A DNA stretch of 40,772 bases from NCBI RefSeq assembly GCF_001039355.2, contig NW_019773685.1:1-40772 (forward strand). Direction: 5' to 3'. The number at the start of each line of letters is the position of its first letter. Positions within the stretch are counted from its first letter, which is position 1. Made by a program: the position numbers and the translations under genes. Below, one piece after another: positions 31,947 through 40,772 of this stretch. This stretch comes from Lingula anatina (lineage: Eukaryota > Brachiopoda > Lingulata > Lingulida > Lingulidae). The notes under the pieces were generated by a model. That model was not told the DNA's origin and made no database searches. It saw nothing but the letters and a program-made list of their open reading frames with translations.

Positions 31947-34900
31947 GTAAACAATTACTTGCACTACTGCTGAATTTATTGTTATAATGAACAATTCATA
32001 ACTTCAGAAATAGTTTTTGTTTTGGCGAATTACTTGGAGGTCTTGTGTCTGATTTTTTTTTTTTTTTTTTTTGGGGGGGGGGGGGGGTTGGAGGCCTGTT
32101 AAAGCAATTTTTTAAATTCCTTTCAAGGTAAAACATGCATTAAATTGATTGTGATGATTCATATGGCCCTTTTAATATATTACAACTCTCCATTAACTGT
32201 TAATCTTCTGTATTACTTAACTTACTACGAAAGGAGATTGTGCCATTATACTCTCTCTCAGTATATTAATTGCTGGTCTTGAACTGTAATATCTACTTTT
32301 ACATAAAATATGTCTAGATCTATCGTGCCATCGTTGGTGATTAATTGCCTATCTGATGCTGGTCTTGGTTTTTCAGGGGGGTACAGGAAGTACCAAGCGG
32401 ACTATCAGAAATTAAAAGAGATATACGCCAACACACTGAGGAAGGCTCCATGCGCTGACGAGGAACTGGCACGGTTCAGTGAAGACAAGAAAAGAGACGG
32501 GAAGGTGGTCATGACTGCTGATAAGGTACGAATTGATTATTAGTCTATGCATAAAACACACCTAAAAGTTTAACAAGCAGTATGTCCACCAGAAATCCGT
32601 CAAAGATGGTACACCATCTAGACCAAGCCAAAGATAGTGATAACGGGGCAGACTTATTGATCAGACAAGATAATACCTCATATGGTAGGCAAAAATTGTT
32701 ACGTTTGGTGATGAAATATATGATCATGGAAGGAAATGTTTACTCTTAATATTATTCATCAAAATGACCTTGATGAATGCATCATTGGATATTTCTATAA
32801 AGCCTTGTTTCCCGTTTTATTTAGCCATAGACAAAACGTCCTTCCCACATATGCCCTTCTTATCTGCGTACACACAGAACGTATATCACAAACTCAAGGA
32901 TGACTAGATGGTCCTCGACGGTTCAGACAGACGAACGCGTAAGTGTGTGTAAGTGTTTGTGCGTGTGAGTGTTTGTGCGTTTGTGTGTAGCGTTTTCGTT
33001 ATTCACACATTGGCATTTTTAAGGTGTGACTTTGAACTACCTTAGTTTAAGCCCTGTGCTAGATGCAGTTTCTGAAGTCGAAGTCAGTACACTGAACCCA
33101 ACTTTTAGAGGTCGGTGTGGCAGGAGTGCACGTCCTAGCAAGTCTGGGAAGACAAGTCCTAGGCCATGCATTGATAGGAATGGGAGTCCTAGGACATACG
33201 TTACTAGGATTCAATGTCGATAGAACAAAGGCTCCCAAGTAATGCAAGTCCTACGTGTAGTAATGTAACATTTTAGTAACGCATGTCCTATATATTTTAC
33301 AACGAGAAATGACATGAATAAATAGATATAGAGATATACTAGATTCAAATATATATATATATATATAACGTGTGCTTTATTTCATTATATTTTTATATTT
33401 TGCGATGATTTTATTAACCGATACGCAGTTTATATGCATGCAAATGGAGTAACAAAAACACCGCGGATCCCACACTTTTTCTTCATTTATTTTATTTTGT
33501 GTATTTTTTCTTAAAGTAAATGCATTTTTTTTACATATGTCATTGACCTTCCTAGGCCTTGAAATGAGGGGAAATCATGTTCTTAGATTAATATTTCGGT
33601 TAACAGTCACATAAATTAAAAAAGAACCCCAAACTCAATGGACATTTGCTAAAGGATAGAGGATTTAAGACAAATCAAGATAGTTTAGAATTTGAAAATA
33701 TATATAATGTTCTGTAATATTTCTTTGGTGTTTTAGCGCTTTGAGGCTTAAAATAAAAGAAAAGAAACTAGTTGTAAGTGTAATTATCACAGAATACAGT
33801 TAGCTTTTAGAAGTTATCTGAGGTGGGGGTGGGTCGGGGGGGGGGGGGGTAAGGTCGTGTCAAAGGCAGGAATCGAACCCAAATATGTAACAGGGCGATT
33901 CATGGATACTTCCTTATGGTCTTGCACGATAATCACTACACAGACGAGCTTAAGTTGAAAACCCTCACCCTCCATTTTTGTCTTATATATGGTTCACCAG
34001 AAGGAATTTCGTATACATTTATATTTCTAACATTTAACCGTATACTTGAATAAGGATAGGAATTTCAAATGGTCGGACTTACATTACTGTCATAGGTATA
34101 ACAGGAATAAAAGTCCGCCAGTAATACAAGTCCTACCTACTATAATTATAAGCCAGGGACCTAAGTCCCAGTAGGACTACTATTCCCAAGTAATGGTAGT
34201 TCTACGGACAACGATTACCAGGAACCGAGGTCCAGAGGACACTGGTTTTAACTGGCTTATCTCCTCTAAAGCATTGGACAAGGCTAATGGGACATTGTTA
34301 TAGTGAAGGCATAACGCCTCCCACATCTTATCATAAGCACTCTCTGACCCTGCTGAGATATTGGAAATTTCAAAATAAGCTAGACCACCTTTACAAGAGG
34401 TTTTTAAATCCACAACTAAAGCTGTTCTATTTGTTACAGCTGGAATTACCATTTCTTGCCATTTTTTAAAAAATTCTAGCCAGTCTTTTATATTTCCTGA
34501 GAATTTTGGGATTTCCCTTTTTTAAGTTGAATGGGAAACTCTGAATTATGAGTTACATTTTGTTTACTATGTTGCTTATATACTTGGATTGTATTGATGT
34601 ACGTTTTTTTCACCTGTTCATCGTATTCATTAAGATTCATATCAGCAACAACTGTGAATTCAGTATCAGCATCTCTTTCTTCACATAACACCCTGTATTC
34701 GTTTGTTACTTCCAAATAATCCAGATATATTTTCTCCAGTCTTTCCACTGCATCCTTTCCTTCAAGTCCAAAACCAATGGCTTGTTCCAAGACCTTTGGT
34801 CCCACAGTAACAGCTCTATTAGCGTCACTTCGTTTCTTCTTTAACGTTTTCAGGTCCATGGTTATTACATAAGTGAACTGCTTCTGGTAATCTTGATTGT

Positions 34901-37352
34901 TTGACCAAAATTATTGACTTTTTAGGTTAGAAAGAACATAGAACTCCTTTTTGCACACGGTTGGCTTTATTTTCAGTTTATTCAAAATTGCTGATAAGCT
35001 GATACATTGTAGCTGATAGCAGATAGCCGACAGCCGTTCGTTAAAATAAAAAAAATAAAAATACAATGTAATATATTCAAAAGTATAATATAAAACAATG
35101 ATTCTCATAAATTAAAACAAATACACTTACATAAATTGTGGAGTCTATATCTTATAAAGAGTCATGTCCTTCTGTCCTTCTCCAGTAAAGTCAGTGTGTG
35201 TGTGTGTGTGATCTCAGTAGGTGTGGTCTTTTGTATTTACAGTATGCATCACATGAGTGAGTGACCATTTCACATTTGCTTGACTGAACATTTTTTGTCA
35301 ATATTTTGTGGAATCCCAGAACAGACTTGAATTACTGTTACACCGTGCTGGCAGTTTTGGCTTGATTATTCGCTTGGTTGTCTAATTTACAGGGGTATAA
35401 TGACATTTTTGACATATATACATATCTGGCGTGGATTCCCACTGAAACTGTTGTGTTATGTTAAAGGTCTTGTCAGTCCTACAATGATAACAGTCCCTTC
35501 TTCTTTATTTGTGTCTAGTAAAGTGTAAGACAAGTGCTGAACAATATGCTATATTTTATTTAAAAAATTATGAAATATCATACTGGTATTTTTACAGTTT
35601 CACCATTCTTAAGGAGTACCGTTATATTGAGGGTGTCCAGCCAAAGTGAAACCAGAAGAACCGCTTACGGTTGAGAGACTTTGCGAGATAAGAAGGGAAC
35701 TGCCCCACCATAAGACAAATATGTTAAATTCAATGTATTTTGCAATGAATTATCTAACTGGGGAACCCTATATGCATTGATGGTCTGTTTAAGTAAACCT
35801 TTTTTTTTTACTTTCAGGCGATGCCACAAAAGGGGAAAGGCCTTGCAGAGACCAGAGAAAAGCTACAACAAGAGGCTCTGAAATCTAAATCTATGGAAGA
35901 ACGACAACTGCAGCTACAGCAAGAATTTGTCGACAAGAAGAAGAGCAGCCTTTCCATGATGCAGGAAGTCCAACCCGACTTTGATGAGAAAACCGGGGTC
36001 ACTCAGGAGTGCCATGGAGAGTACATGCGGTCTCAGGCAGAAGAACATGAGCGCCTCCCACAGGAGGGCCACCACACCCAGGCAGCGCAATATAAGGAAA
36101 AGCTGAATGAGATGAAAGAGGATCAGAGGAAGCTTCAGGAACAAGAACAACAGCAAATAACCAAGATGAACGAACTAATATTGCGTCAAGAGAACTTTAT
36201 CAGAGGAATCAGGGAAAATCCACCTAAAAAGGACGAAGGTAAACAATTATTTACGCTACTGCTGAATTTATTGTTATAATGAACAATTCATAACTACAGA
36301 AATAGTTTTTGTTTTGGCGAATTACTTGGAGGTCTTGTGTCATGTTTTTTGGAGGGAACTGGAGGCCTGTTAAAGCAATTTTTTTAAAATTCCTTTCAAT
36401 GCGGAACATGCATTTAATTGATTGTGATGATTCATATGGCCCCTTTAATACATGTATATTACAACTCTCCGTTGACTGTTAATCTTCTGTTTGTTATTCC
36501 CCAATGTTAAATTAACTTACTTACTACGAAAGGAGATTGTGCCGTGATCTGTCTCTCTCTCTATCTCTCTTAGTGTATTAATGTCTGGTCTTGAACTGTA
36601 ATATCTACTTTTGCATATAAAATATGTCTAGATCTATTGCACTATCGTCGGTGATTAATTGCCTATCTGATGCTGGTCTTGATTTTGAAGGGGGGTACAG
36701 GGAGTACCAAGCGGACTATCAGAAATTAAAAGAGATATACGCCAACACACTGAGGAAGGCTCCATGTGCTGACGAGGAACTGGCACGGTTCAGTGAAGAC
36801 AAGAAAAGAGACGGGGAGACGGTCATGACTGCTGATAAGGTACGAATTGATTATTAGTCTATACATAAAACACACCTAAAAGTTTAAAAAGCAGTATGTC
36901 CATCAGAAATCCGACAAAGATGGTACACCATCTAGACCAAGCCAAAGACAGTGATAACGGGGCAGACTTCCTAAGAGAAGTTGATGGGCTGACGTGGGTG
37001 CATGGTTTTAAGGTGCAGGGGAATAAAATTAACGTCAGAAGTAAGTTCTTTCTAAATGATTTTGCCTATCTGTTTGCATTGTTGACTTGGGAATTGCAAT
37101 AAACGGCAGAAGAAAGTATGCCTCTCTCCTTAATTTTGTTCATATTGTGGAGCTATTTGGCCAACATTGATGAGTTCGTATTTTTGTGTGATAAAATGTT
37201 TCAGTGTTAAATTATATTTTCCTTGTTGAATTACAAGTTCCGTATCTGTTTAACGTGTTTACAAATCCCAGGCAGTCATAATATGCACCGGTTGTTTAAA
37301 GGATGCCAAAATTGGGGATTCTGTGTAAAGGTGGTTGCGAAATTCACAAGGA

Positions 37353-37394
<42 letters not shown>

Positions 37395-38493
37395 AGGAGC
37401 GCCCTGAGTATATATCTGGTCGCTCTAGATAGACACAAGAGTCGCAGCACTGGTGTTAAAACATGTTAGCAGGTTTCTAAACTAAATATTGGCAATCTAT
37501 GTAAATGTTTTCTTTTTAGATTTATGACACACCGTGCTACGATGAAAATTTAAATCTGGAGAGATTAGCATCACCACTGATACAGGTACGTACGCTACGC
37601 TACTGAAATGTTGCTAAAATATGAGACACATCCAGTCTGAAAGAAACTAAAGTATTTGTACATTGTGACATACTGTATTTGATTATCCTCCTCACTTTTC
37701 AAGTAAGAATTACATTTTAAGAGTCCATAATTCTAACTTTTCTATGTTTCTAATTTCAGACACATCTTCTCCAAATAGTAATTACTGTAGTAAGTGAACA
37801 AGTGTCTGTGAGAGTTATCCGCTTCTTGGCTCGAAAGCAGCTTGGAATACCTAACTCCAAGCTAGAAAACATCAGATGTCAGAATCCAAATAATGCACAG
37901 GAGGAAGCATTTCAGATTCTGTGGGAGTGGATGAAAACGAAAACAGGGGCAACAGTTCATAACCTTTTTAAGGCGCTGAAGGACCATCAGTTGAACGGGT
38001 GTCTGGGTTAGTAATATTTAACATCTGGGTCTCTGTTCTGATTGGACACGTAGACTTTGACAGAAATTTTTCTTGTTTATGAAACAGTTTGACGAATATA
38101 ACAATTAGAGAAAAAGCGAATATTTTTTCTAATAGTCTTTCTCTTTCTAGCTAATCAGTTGTAAGTGTGTTATCGAACGTTGGCTCTTGACGCTTGTAAA
38201 AAATATGATTTGTTGAATTTACAGACCAAGTCAAGAAAGAATATTTTACCCTAAGGGAAGAAATATTGGCCAAGCCGGATGATGAGTTCCAAAAGTTTTG
38301 TCATTCTCTCGAGCACACACACGGTGTCACATTATCTACTATGAAGAAGATAGATACAACATGTTACGTCTCTGATCACATGAGATATTTGGGTTTGCCA
38401 CTTCAAAGATTCAACGCCAATGATAAAGGACGTATGGCCGTGTATCGTCTTGAATGGGTCGGCAACTACGAGACTCCGGCTACGTCCGATTGA
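31826..38493 (+). CDS. Gene B: coiled-coil / death-domain protein, paralogue of gene A
   Basis: Core exons: 35818-36238, 36691-36839, 37520-37585, 37760-38006 and 38225-38493. All phases agree (1,0,0,1). Two upstream exons, up to 31946 (ATG 31826) and 32377-32525, duplicate the end of the first core exon and the whole second one; they also join in phase to 35818, so a module may be present twice. From ATG 35821 the protein is 382 aa. Residues 1-139 are a charged Gln/Glu/Lys coiled coil, 140-189 is an EYQADYQKLKEIYANTLRK helix module, and 190-211 ends in SPLIQ as in gene A. Residues ~222-291 form a death domain, and 294-382 the same unrecognised C-terminal domain as gene A. It lacks ankyrin repeats. 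Likely a cytosolic oligomerising adaptor (inference). Which upstream exons are used is uncertain; the acceptor at 36690 (GATTTTGAAG) is poor. Confidence 0.75.
32051..32087. repeat. Composite poly-T/poly-G tract
   Basis: A T run passes directly into a G run. The same form occurs at 30909-30948. Confidence 0.9.
32377..32525 (+). CDS. Gene B candidate upstream exon (helical module copy 1)
   Basis: 49 codons after two bases (GGYRKYQADYQKLKEIYANT, LRKAPCADEELARFSEDKK). It has a better acceptor (GGTTTTTCAG) than its twin at 36691 and the same donor GTACGA. Its phase-0 end fits 35818. Confidence 0.55.
32661..33850 (+). other. Probable intron of gene B; simple repeats only
   Basis: Has GT-rich minisatellite-like sequence at 32940-32990, several (A)GTCCTA(GG) motifs at 33130-33300 and (AT)n at 33348-33366. 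No exon is supported. Confidence 0.5.
33826..33850. repeat. G-rich/poly-G tract
   Basis: GGGTCG followed by about 14 G, next to the tRNA-like segment. Possibly quadruplex-forming. Confidence 0.85.
33864..33948 (-). tRNA. tRNA-like sequence (pseudo-tRNA or SINE head), low confidence
   Basis: The minus strand has GTGTAGTGATTATCGTGCAA, resembling the D-arm/A-box part of Val-type tRNAs, and, 46 bases on, GGGTTCGATTCC, a perfect B box. The acceptor stem does not pair and the T stem pairs poorly, so it is unlikely to be a functional tRNA. A tRNA-derived SINE head or a decayed tRNA is more likely. Confidence 0.35.
34225..34859 (-). pseudogene. Bel/Pao-like retrotransposon gag fragment, one frameshift
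   Basis: The minus strand starts with ATG at 34859 (MDLKTLKKKRSDANRAVT). A charged helical stretch follows, then, after a one-base shift in an A/G run near 34515, EIPKFSGNIKDWLEFFKKWQ. Next come a TSCKGGLAYFEISN stretch and YDKMWEALCLHYNN. The PKFSG..W..F motif followed by a small-residue K-G-A segment and an AY..W..L..YN block is the pattern of the gag-like domain before the peptidase of Bel/Pao elements (DUF1759 type). No protease, RT or LTR is seen next to it. A domesticated gene is possible but the frameshift argues against it. Confidence 0.55.
34860..35817 (+). other. Probable intron of gene B; no gene seen
   Basis: AT-rich with a (GT)n patch at 35196-35209. The exon at 35818 is preceded by a poly-T stretch and CTTTCAG. 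Confidence 0.5.
35818..36238 (+). CDS. Gene B coiled-coil exon
   Basis: 140 codons plus one base, with ATG at 35821. Heptad-like, highly charged, Gln/Glu-rich (ETREKLQQEALKSKSMEERQ near the start, KLNEMKEDQRKLQEQEQQQ near the end), closing with RGIRENPPKKDE. The acceptor is CTTTCAG at 35811-35817 and the donor GTAAAC at 36239. Confidence 0.85.
36140..36970. repeat. Segmental duplication copy 2 (partner 31840-32660)
   Basis: Contains the end of the coiled-coil exon, its intron, the helical-module exon and ~130 bp beyond. The two copies diverge after GGGGCAGACTT. Confidence 0.85.
36691..36839 (+). CDS. Gene B helical-module exon
   Basis: Two bases plus 49 codons (EYQADYQKLKEIYANTLRKA, DEELARFSEDKKRDGETV). 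This border is the only one nearby that fits the phases on both sides, but the acceptor GATTTTGAAG lacks the usual CAG, unlike GGTTTTTCAG in the twin. It may be weakly used or skipped. Confidence 0.6.
36896..37040 (+). CDS. Doubtful exon-like open segment
   Basis: ATG 36896 opens MVHHLDQAKDSDNGADFLRE, then DGLTWVHGF, to a good donor GTAAGT at 37041. A CAG acceptor lies at 36892-36894. The phases do not fit 36839 or 37520, so splicing it into gene B would break the frame. It could be an alternative or relic exon. Confidence 0.25.
37353..37392. repeat. Poly-T tract
   Basis: About 38 uninterrupted T, in an intron of gene B. Confidence 0.9.
37520..37585 (+). CDS. Gene B linker exon
   Basis: 22 codons (IYDTPCYDENLNLERLASPL, IQ). 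The SPLIQ end and phase 0 match exon 4 of gene A, where an ankyrin cap precedes the same motif. Here the ankyrin part is replaced. The acceptor is TCTTTTTAG and the donor GTACGT. Confidence 0.8.
37760..38006 (+). CDS. Gene B death-domain exon
   Basis: 82 codons plus one base. Reads VSVRVIRFLARKQLGIPNSK, NPNNAQEEAFQILWEWMK, ATVHNLFKALKDHQL. It is a clear paralogue of gene A exon 5 with one extra residue (ARKQLG for GRRLG). The acceptor is TAATTTCAG and the donor GTTAGT. Confidence 0.9.
38225..38493 (+). CDS. Gene B last exon (shared C-terminal domain)
   Basis: 88 codons and a TGA stop. It carries the conserved block CYVSDHMRYLGLPLQRFNAN, RMAVYRLEWVGNYETPA. It is shorter than gene A by a few residues at the end. 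The acceptor ACAG matches gene A at the same place and phase 1. Confidence 0.9.
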
Positions 38494-38820
38494 ACGGTTG
38501 AGCAAAGGACTCTGTCCAGTTGACCTTGTTCTTTTAAATTTGACGTGATGAAGGATCGGCAAGTTATCAGCGTATTATATTCACGATGATAGTGTTGAAT
38601 TATTATTTCTACAATGACTGTGTTGAACTATTACTTCTACAACGACCTTATTGAATTACATGGTATTGAGTTGTTTAGAACCTGTCATTGTATGGCAGCA
38701 TTGCAATTAACACAAAGCTTTTCATGTCTTTGCAGATTATATATTTTATTTTACAGTTTAATCACAGTTTGGTAAGAACAACCATATTATTTGATACTTC
38801 AGTTGACTGAGGTGTTAATA
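38494..38820. other. 3' flank of gene B
   Basis: Repeated TTGAATTATT-ACTTCTACRA phrases at 38594-38650 resemble those after gene A (21503-21545), so part of the 3' UTR is paralogous. No AATAAA was found. Confidence 0.5.
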
Positions 38821-39883
38821 CACTCTTGCCCAAAATGGTTGGTACACGGAAATTTTGGGCTGCATATCGCCCTGTTTCTTTCATTATTATTGATATTACC
38901 AAATTAATACTGTTTATATTGTTAAATATGTAAAGCTGGAGGATCGGTAAAGAGGAAGCAATGGGCAAATACCGTTGCTGCAAATGGCACCCCAAACATG
39001 TTCAGAACCACCCCTCCAGCTATGGTTTCCTGGATATTTTCAGTTAACAGCCTCTCCCCAGGGAGCATACGCACTCTCATAGCTGGAGGAGGTGGATTTG
39101 TACTTGTTTGGGGTGCCATTTGCAGCAACGGTATTTGCCCATTGCTTCCTCTGGACGAAAACCTTAATGCTGCCAGATACAGAGACATTTTACAGCAGAA
39201 CCTTGAGCCGTTCGCAAGAGGGATATACAGAGACAATTTTAGATTGCAACATGACAATGCAACTCCCCACACAACCCGCTTAATTGCAGACTATATCCGA
39301 CAAAACAACATTCAGCTGATGCCACAGCCAGCAAGAAGCCTAGATTGAAACCCAACTGAGCACATGTGGGACGAACTTGGTCGTGCTATTCAGAGGAGAA
39401 ACTCTACCCTGCAAATCTAGATGAACTGCAAGATGCCCTTCAAGATGAATGGACCAGAAATCCTCTCCAAAGAGCTGTAACTCTAGTTCACAGTATGCCA
39501 CGCCGTCAAGCGGCCATTATCCAAGCTCAGGGTGGGCATACCCGCTACTGAGATTAATAATGAACTCTGAAGCTGTTTCTTGACAATTTCCCCTCATTTC
39601 AAGTTGATTGTCAATCACAGTACAAATTTATGTTTAATTTTTCACTTGGTTCTGTTATGTAAAAAAAAGTACTCTTTTTGGGGGCATGAGAAAAAAAAAC
39701 TCAACAAATTAACGGTTTTTTTTCACTTTTGCTTTGGTTGTTTCTCCTTGACTTTACTAATCCTCCAGCTTCACATATTTCACAATATAAACATTATTAA
39801 TTTGATTATATTAATAATGATGAAAGAAACAGGGCGATATGCATCCCAAAATTTCCGTGTACCAACCATTTTGGGCAAGAGTG
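38821..39883 (+). mobile_element. Tc1-type DNA transposon, rearranged
   Basis: Long inverted ends: 38821-38956 and 39752-39883, beginning CACTCTTGCCCAAAATGG, with many matches over about 132-136 bases. TA dinucleotides at 38819-38820 and 39884-39885 fit a Tc1/mariner target duplication. The N-terminal half of the transposase is missing. In its place, right after the left end, 38952-38997 is an exact inverted copy of 39106-39151. Confidence 0.88.
39022..39551 (+). pseudogene. Tc1-type transposase, C-terminal half with stop and frameshift
   Basis: Reads VLVWGAICSNGICPLLPLDE, ARYRDILQQNLEPFARG and RLQHDNATPHTTRLIADY; then comes SLD, a stop (39346-39348) in place of Leu, and NPTEHMWDELGRAIQRR. 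After a frameshift near 39410 it ends LHSMPRRQAAII-like (VHSMPRRQAAIIQAQGG). The second catalytic Asp (HDN) and the Glu of NPTE are separated by 34 residues, so the type is DD34E. The DNA-binding region and first Asp are absent. Inactive. Confidence 0.88.
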
Positions 39884-40772
39884 TATTATGAGGTAGGTGT
39901 TCAGTAGTTACCTACCCTCTGACAGAGGGGTTAGCATCTGTATGAATGGCGGTTTTACTTAAAGGAAGCCACCCGAATATAATTATTTCTGTTCCGTTTT
40001 CTGTCAGTTTGTAGGAAGTCCGATGTGAGAGGAATGGTAGTCCGCTAAGAACTTTGTAAAGGTGACATTCCTCCCATATACTTACTCCCCTACTCCGACT
40101 TACCCTTACCTGCACTAATGAAATGGGACTCCAGGCTTCCATTCCAGACTATCACACGGTCCATTATTTATATAGGTTGATATTCCTTTAGATAGCTGCA
40201 TTAAATGTCGATGGTTTTATTTATTTATCTATTTATTTTATACGAACATGTACATTGAATGGATTGTAAATCAGTCACATCAACAATGCTTGCATGAAGT
40301 CAAAACTTTGATCATCTGAAATTGACCGCTGCACTAATTTCGCGAGTGACTTTATGTGCCTTCATCATCGGTATGTGGATGTGATTTGTGCTAGAAATCT
40401 AGTCGCTTACCTACACTGGTCTATCGTTTCATTGTGTGAAAAGCTCCAGTGGCCAGACAATTTTCACGGTGCCATGAAGATAAACAGTTAAAAAATATCC
40501 ACAATAAATTCGGCAACCGTAGGATGCGCCAACATATAGATAATTGCGATAGTATTTATGCCAAAACATCAAAATGAATAGCCCTGCCGTTCCAATCGGC
40601 AATCCTCGACTGTCGAGTGCGGAGACATCCGAGTAGTTCCAAGTGCTGCCGTTCTACCCTTTAAACCAATCAAAGCAACGGAAAGGGGTCACGTGATCAC
40701 TTGACCTACATCTGATCGATGTAAACAATGAATTTCCATGCGAAGCTTGCACATTTAATAGATGATTCCCAT
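39884..40772. other. Intergenic sequence, no gene seen
   Basis: No supported exon, RNA gene or repeat. Open frames here are short and lack coding character. Confidence 0.5.

Larger units (their letters stand above)
31840..32660. repeat. Segmental duplication copy 1 (partner 36140-36970)
   Basis: About 820 bp, exon and intron alike, closely matches 36140-36970, so the duplication is recent. The main difference is a T(18)G(15)-type tract at 32051-32087, where the partner has only TTTTTTGGAGGG. Confidence 0.85.
33100..34215. repeat. Dispersed AAGTCCTA / TAGGACT motifs
   Basis: Motifs such as ACGTCCTAGC, CAAGTCCTAGG, GGAGTCCTAGGAC, CAAGTCCTACGT and CATGTCCTAT (33130-33300), then CAAGTCCTACC, TAAGTCCCAGTAGGACT and GTAGTTCTACGG (34115-34215). 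They recur with the spacer AGTAATG-AAGTCC. The two clusters may be one repeat family split by other sequence. Identity unknown. Confidence 0.5.

Noticed and set aside
33026-33247. Overlapping plus and minus frames rich in Arg/Ser/Pro
   Set aside because: They arise from the AGTCCTA motif cluster; no domain and no splice context.
34287-34469. Plus-strand frame opposite the gag-like fragment
   Set aside because: Shadow of the minus-strand gag-like coding sequence.
39092-39283. Second plus-strand frame and a minus-strand frame in the Tc1 element
   Set aside because: Both are out-of-frame readings of the transposase; the similar peptide on both strands is caused by the internal inverted copy.

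Overview
The window reads as animal nuclear DNA. It is AT-rich and gene-poor, genes are split by introns with GT/AG sites, and decayed transposable elements fill much of the rest. It holds a Tc1 element, a second Tc1 remnant, a CR1/L2-type LINE, Harbinger-like and hAT-like elements, a Bel/Pao-like gag fragment and several MITE-like fold-backs. Ankyrin, death-domain and trypsin-like modules, plus repeats typical of marine invertebrates, suggest a marine invertebrate, perhaps an invertebrate deuterostome. Species cannot be fixed from sequence alone. It is a draft assembly: one 644-base N run sits in a poly-C tract, and two single N characters each join near-identical repeated segments.

Layout: (1) 673-2162 is the terminal coding exon of a plus-strand gene encoding two weak ankyrin repeats followed by a trypsin-fold serine peptidase domain. 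(2) 2163-10400 is non-coding and repeat-rich: an apparent haplotype duplication at 2665-4341, a GCCAAGG-type fold-back, a MITE, a 1.4-kb hAT-like element and two diverged copies of a 0.45-kb sequence. (3) About 10440-21441 is a plus-strand gene (gene A) with a possible 5' non-coding exon, one-repeat-per-exon ankyrin exons, a death-domain exon and a C-terminal domain I do not recognise. Its introns hold a Harbinger-like element with a nested SINE-like insert, MITEs and a fold-back. (4) 21860-24440 holds a minus-strand Tc1 remnant and a broken CR1/L2-like LINE. (5) 24440-28450 has no supported gene and includes the gap. (6) 28450-31720 has two diverged copies of a ~1-kb segment separated by a solo-LTR-like sequence. 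(7) About 31826-38493 is a plus-strand gene (gene B): coiled-coil modules, then a death domain and the same C-terminal domain as gene A, with the same intron phases. (8) 38821-39883 is a rearranged Tc1 element. The rest, to 40772, has no supported gene.

The three protein-coding loci lie in the same orientation and combine ankyrin, coiled-coil, death-domain and peptidase modules, as metazoan innate-immune or cell-death signalling proteins do. A and B are clearly paralogues by local duplication. A working partnership between them and the peptidase gene is inference from linkage and domain content only.
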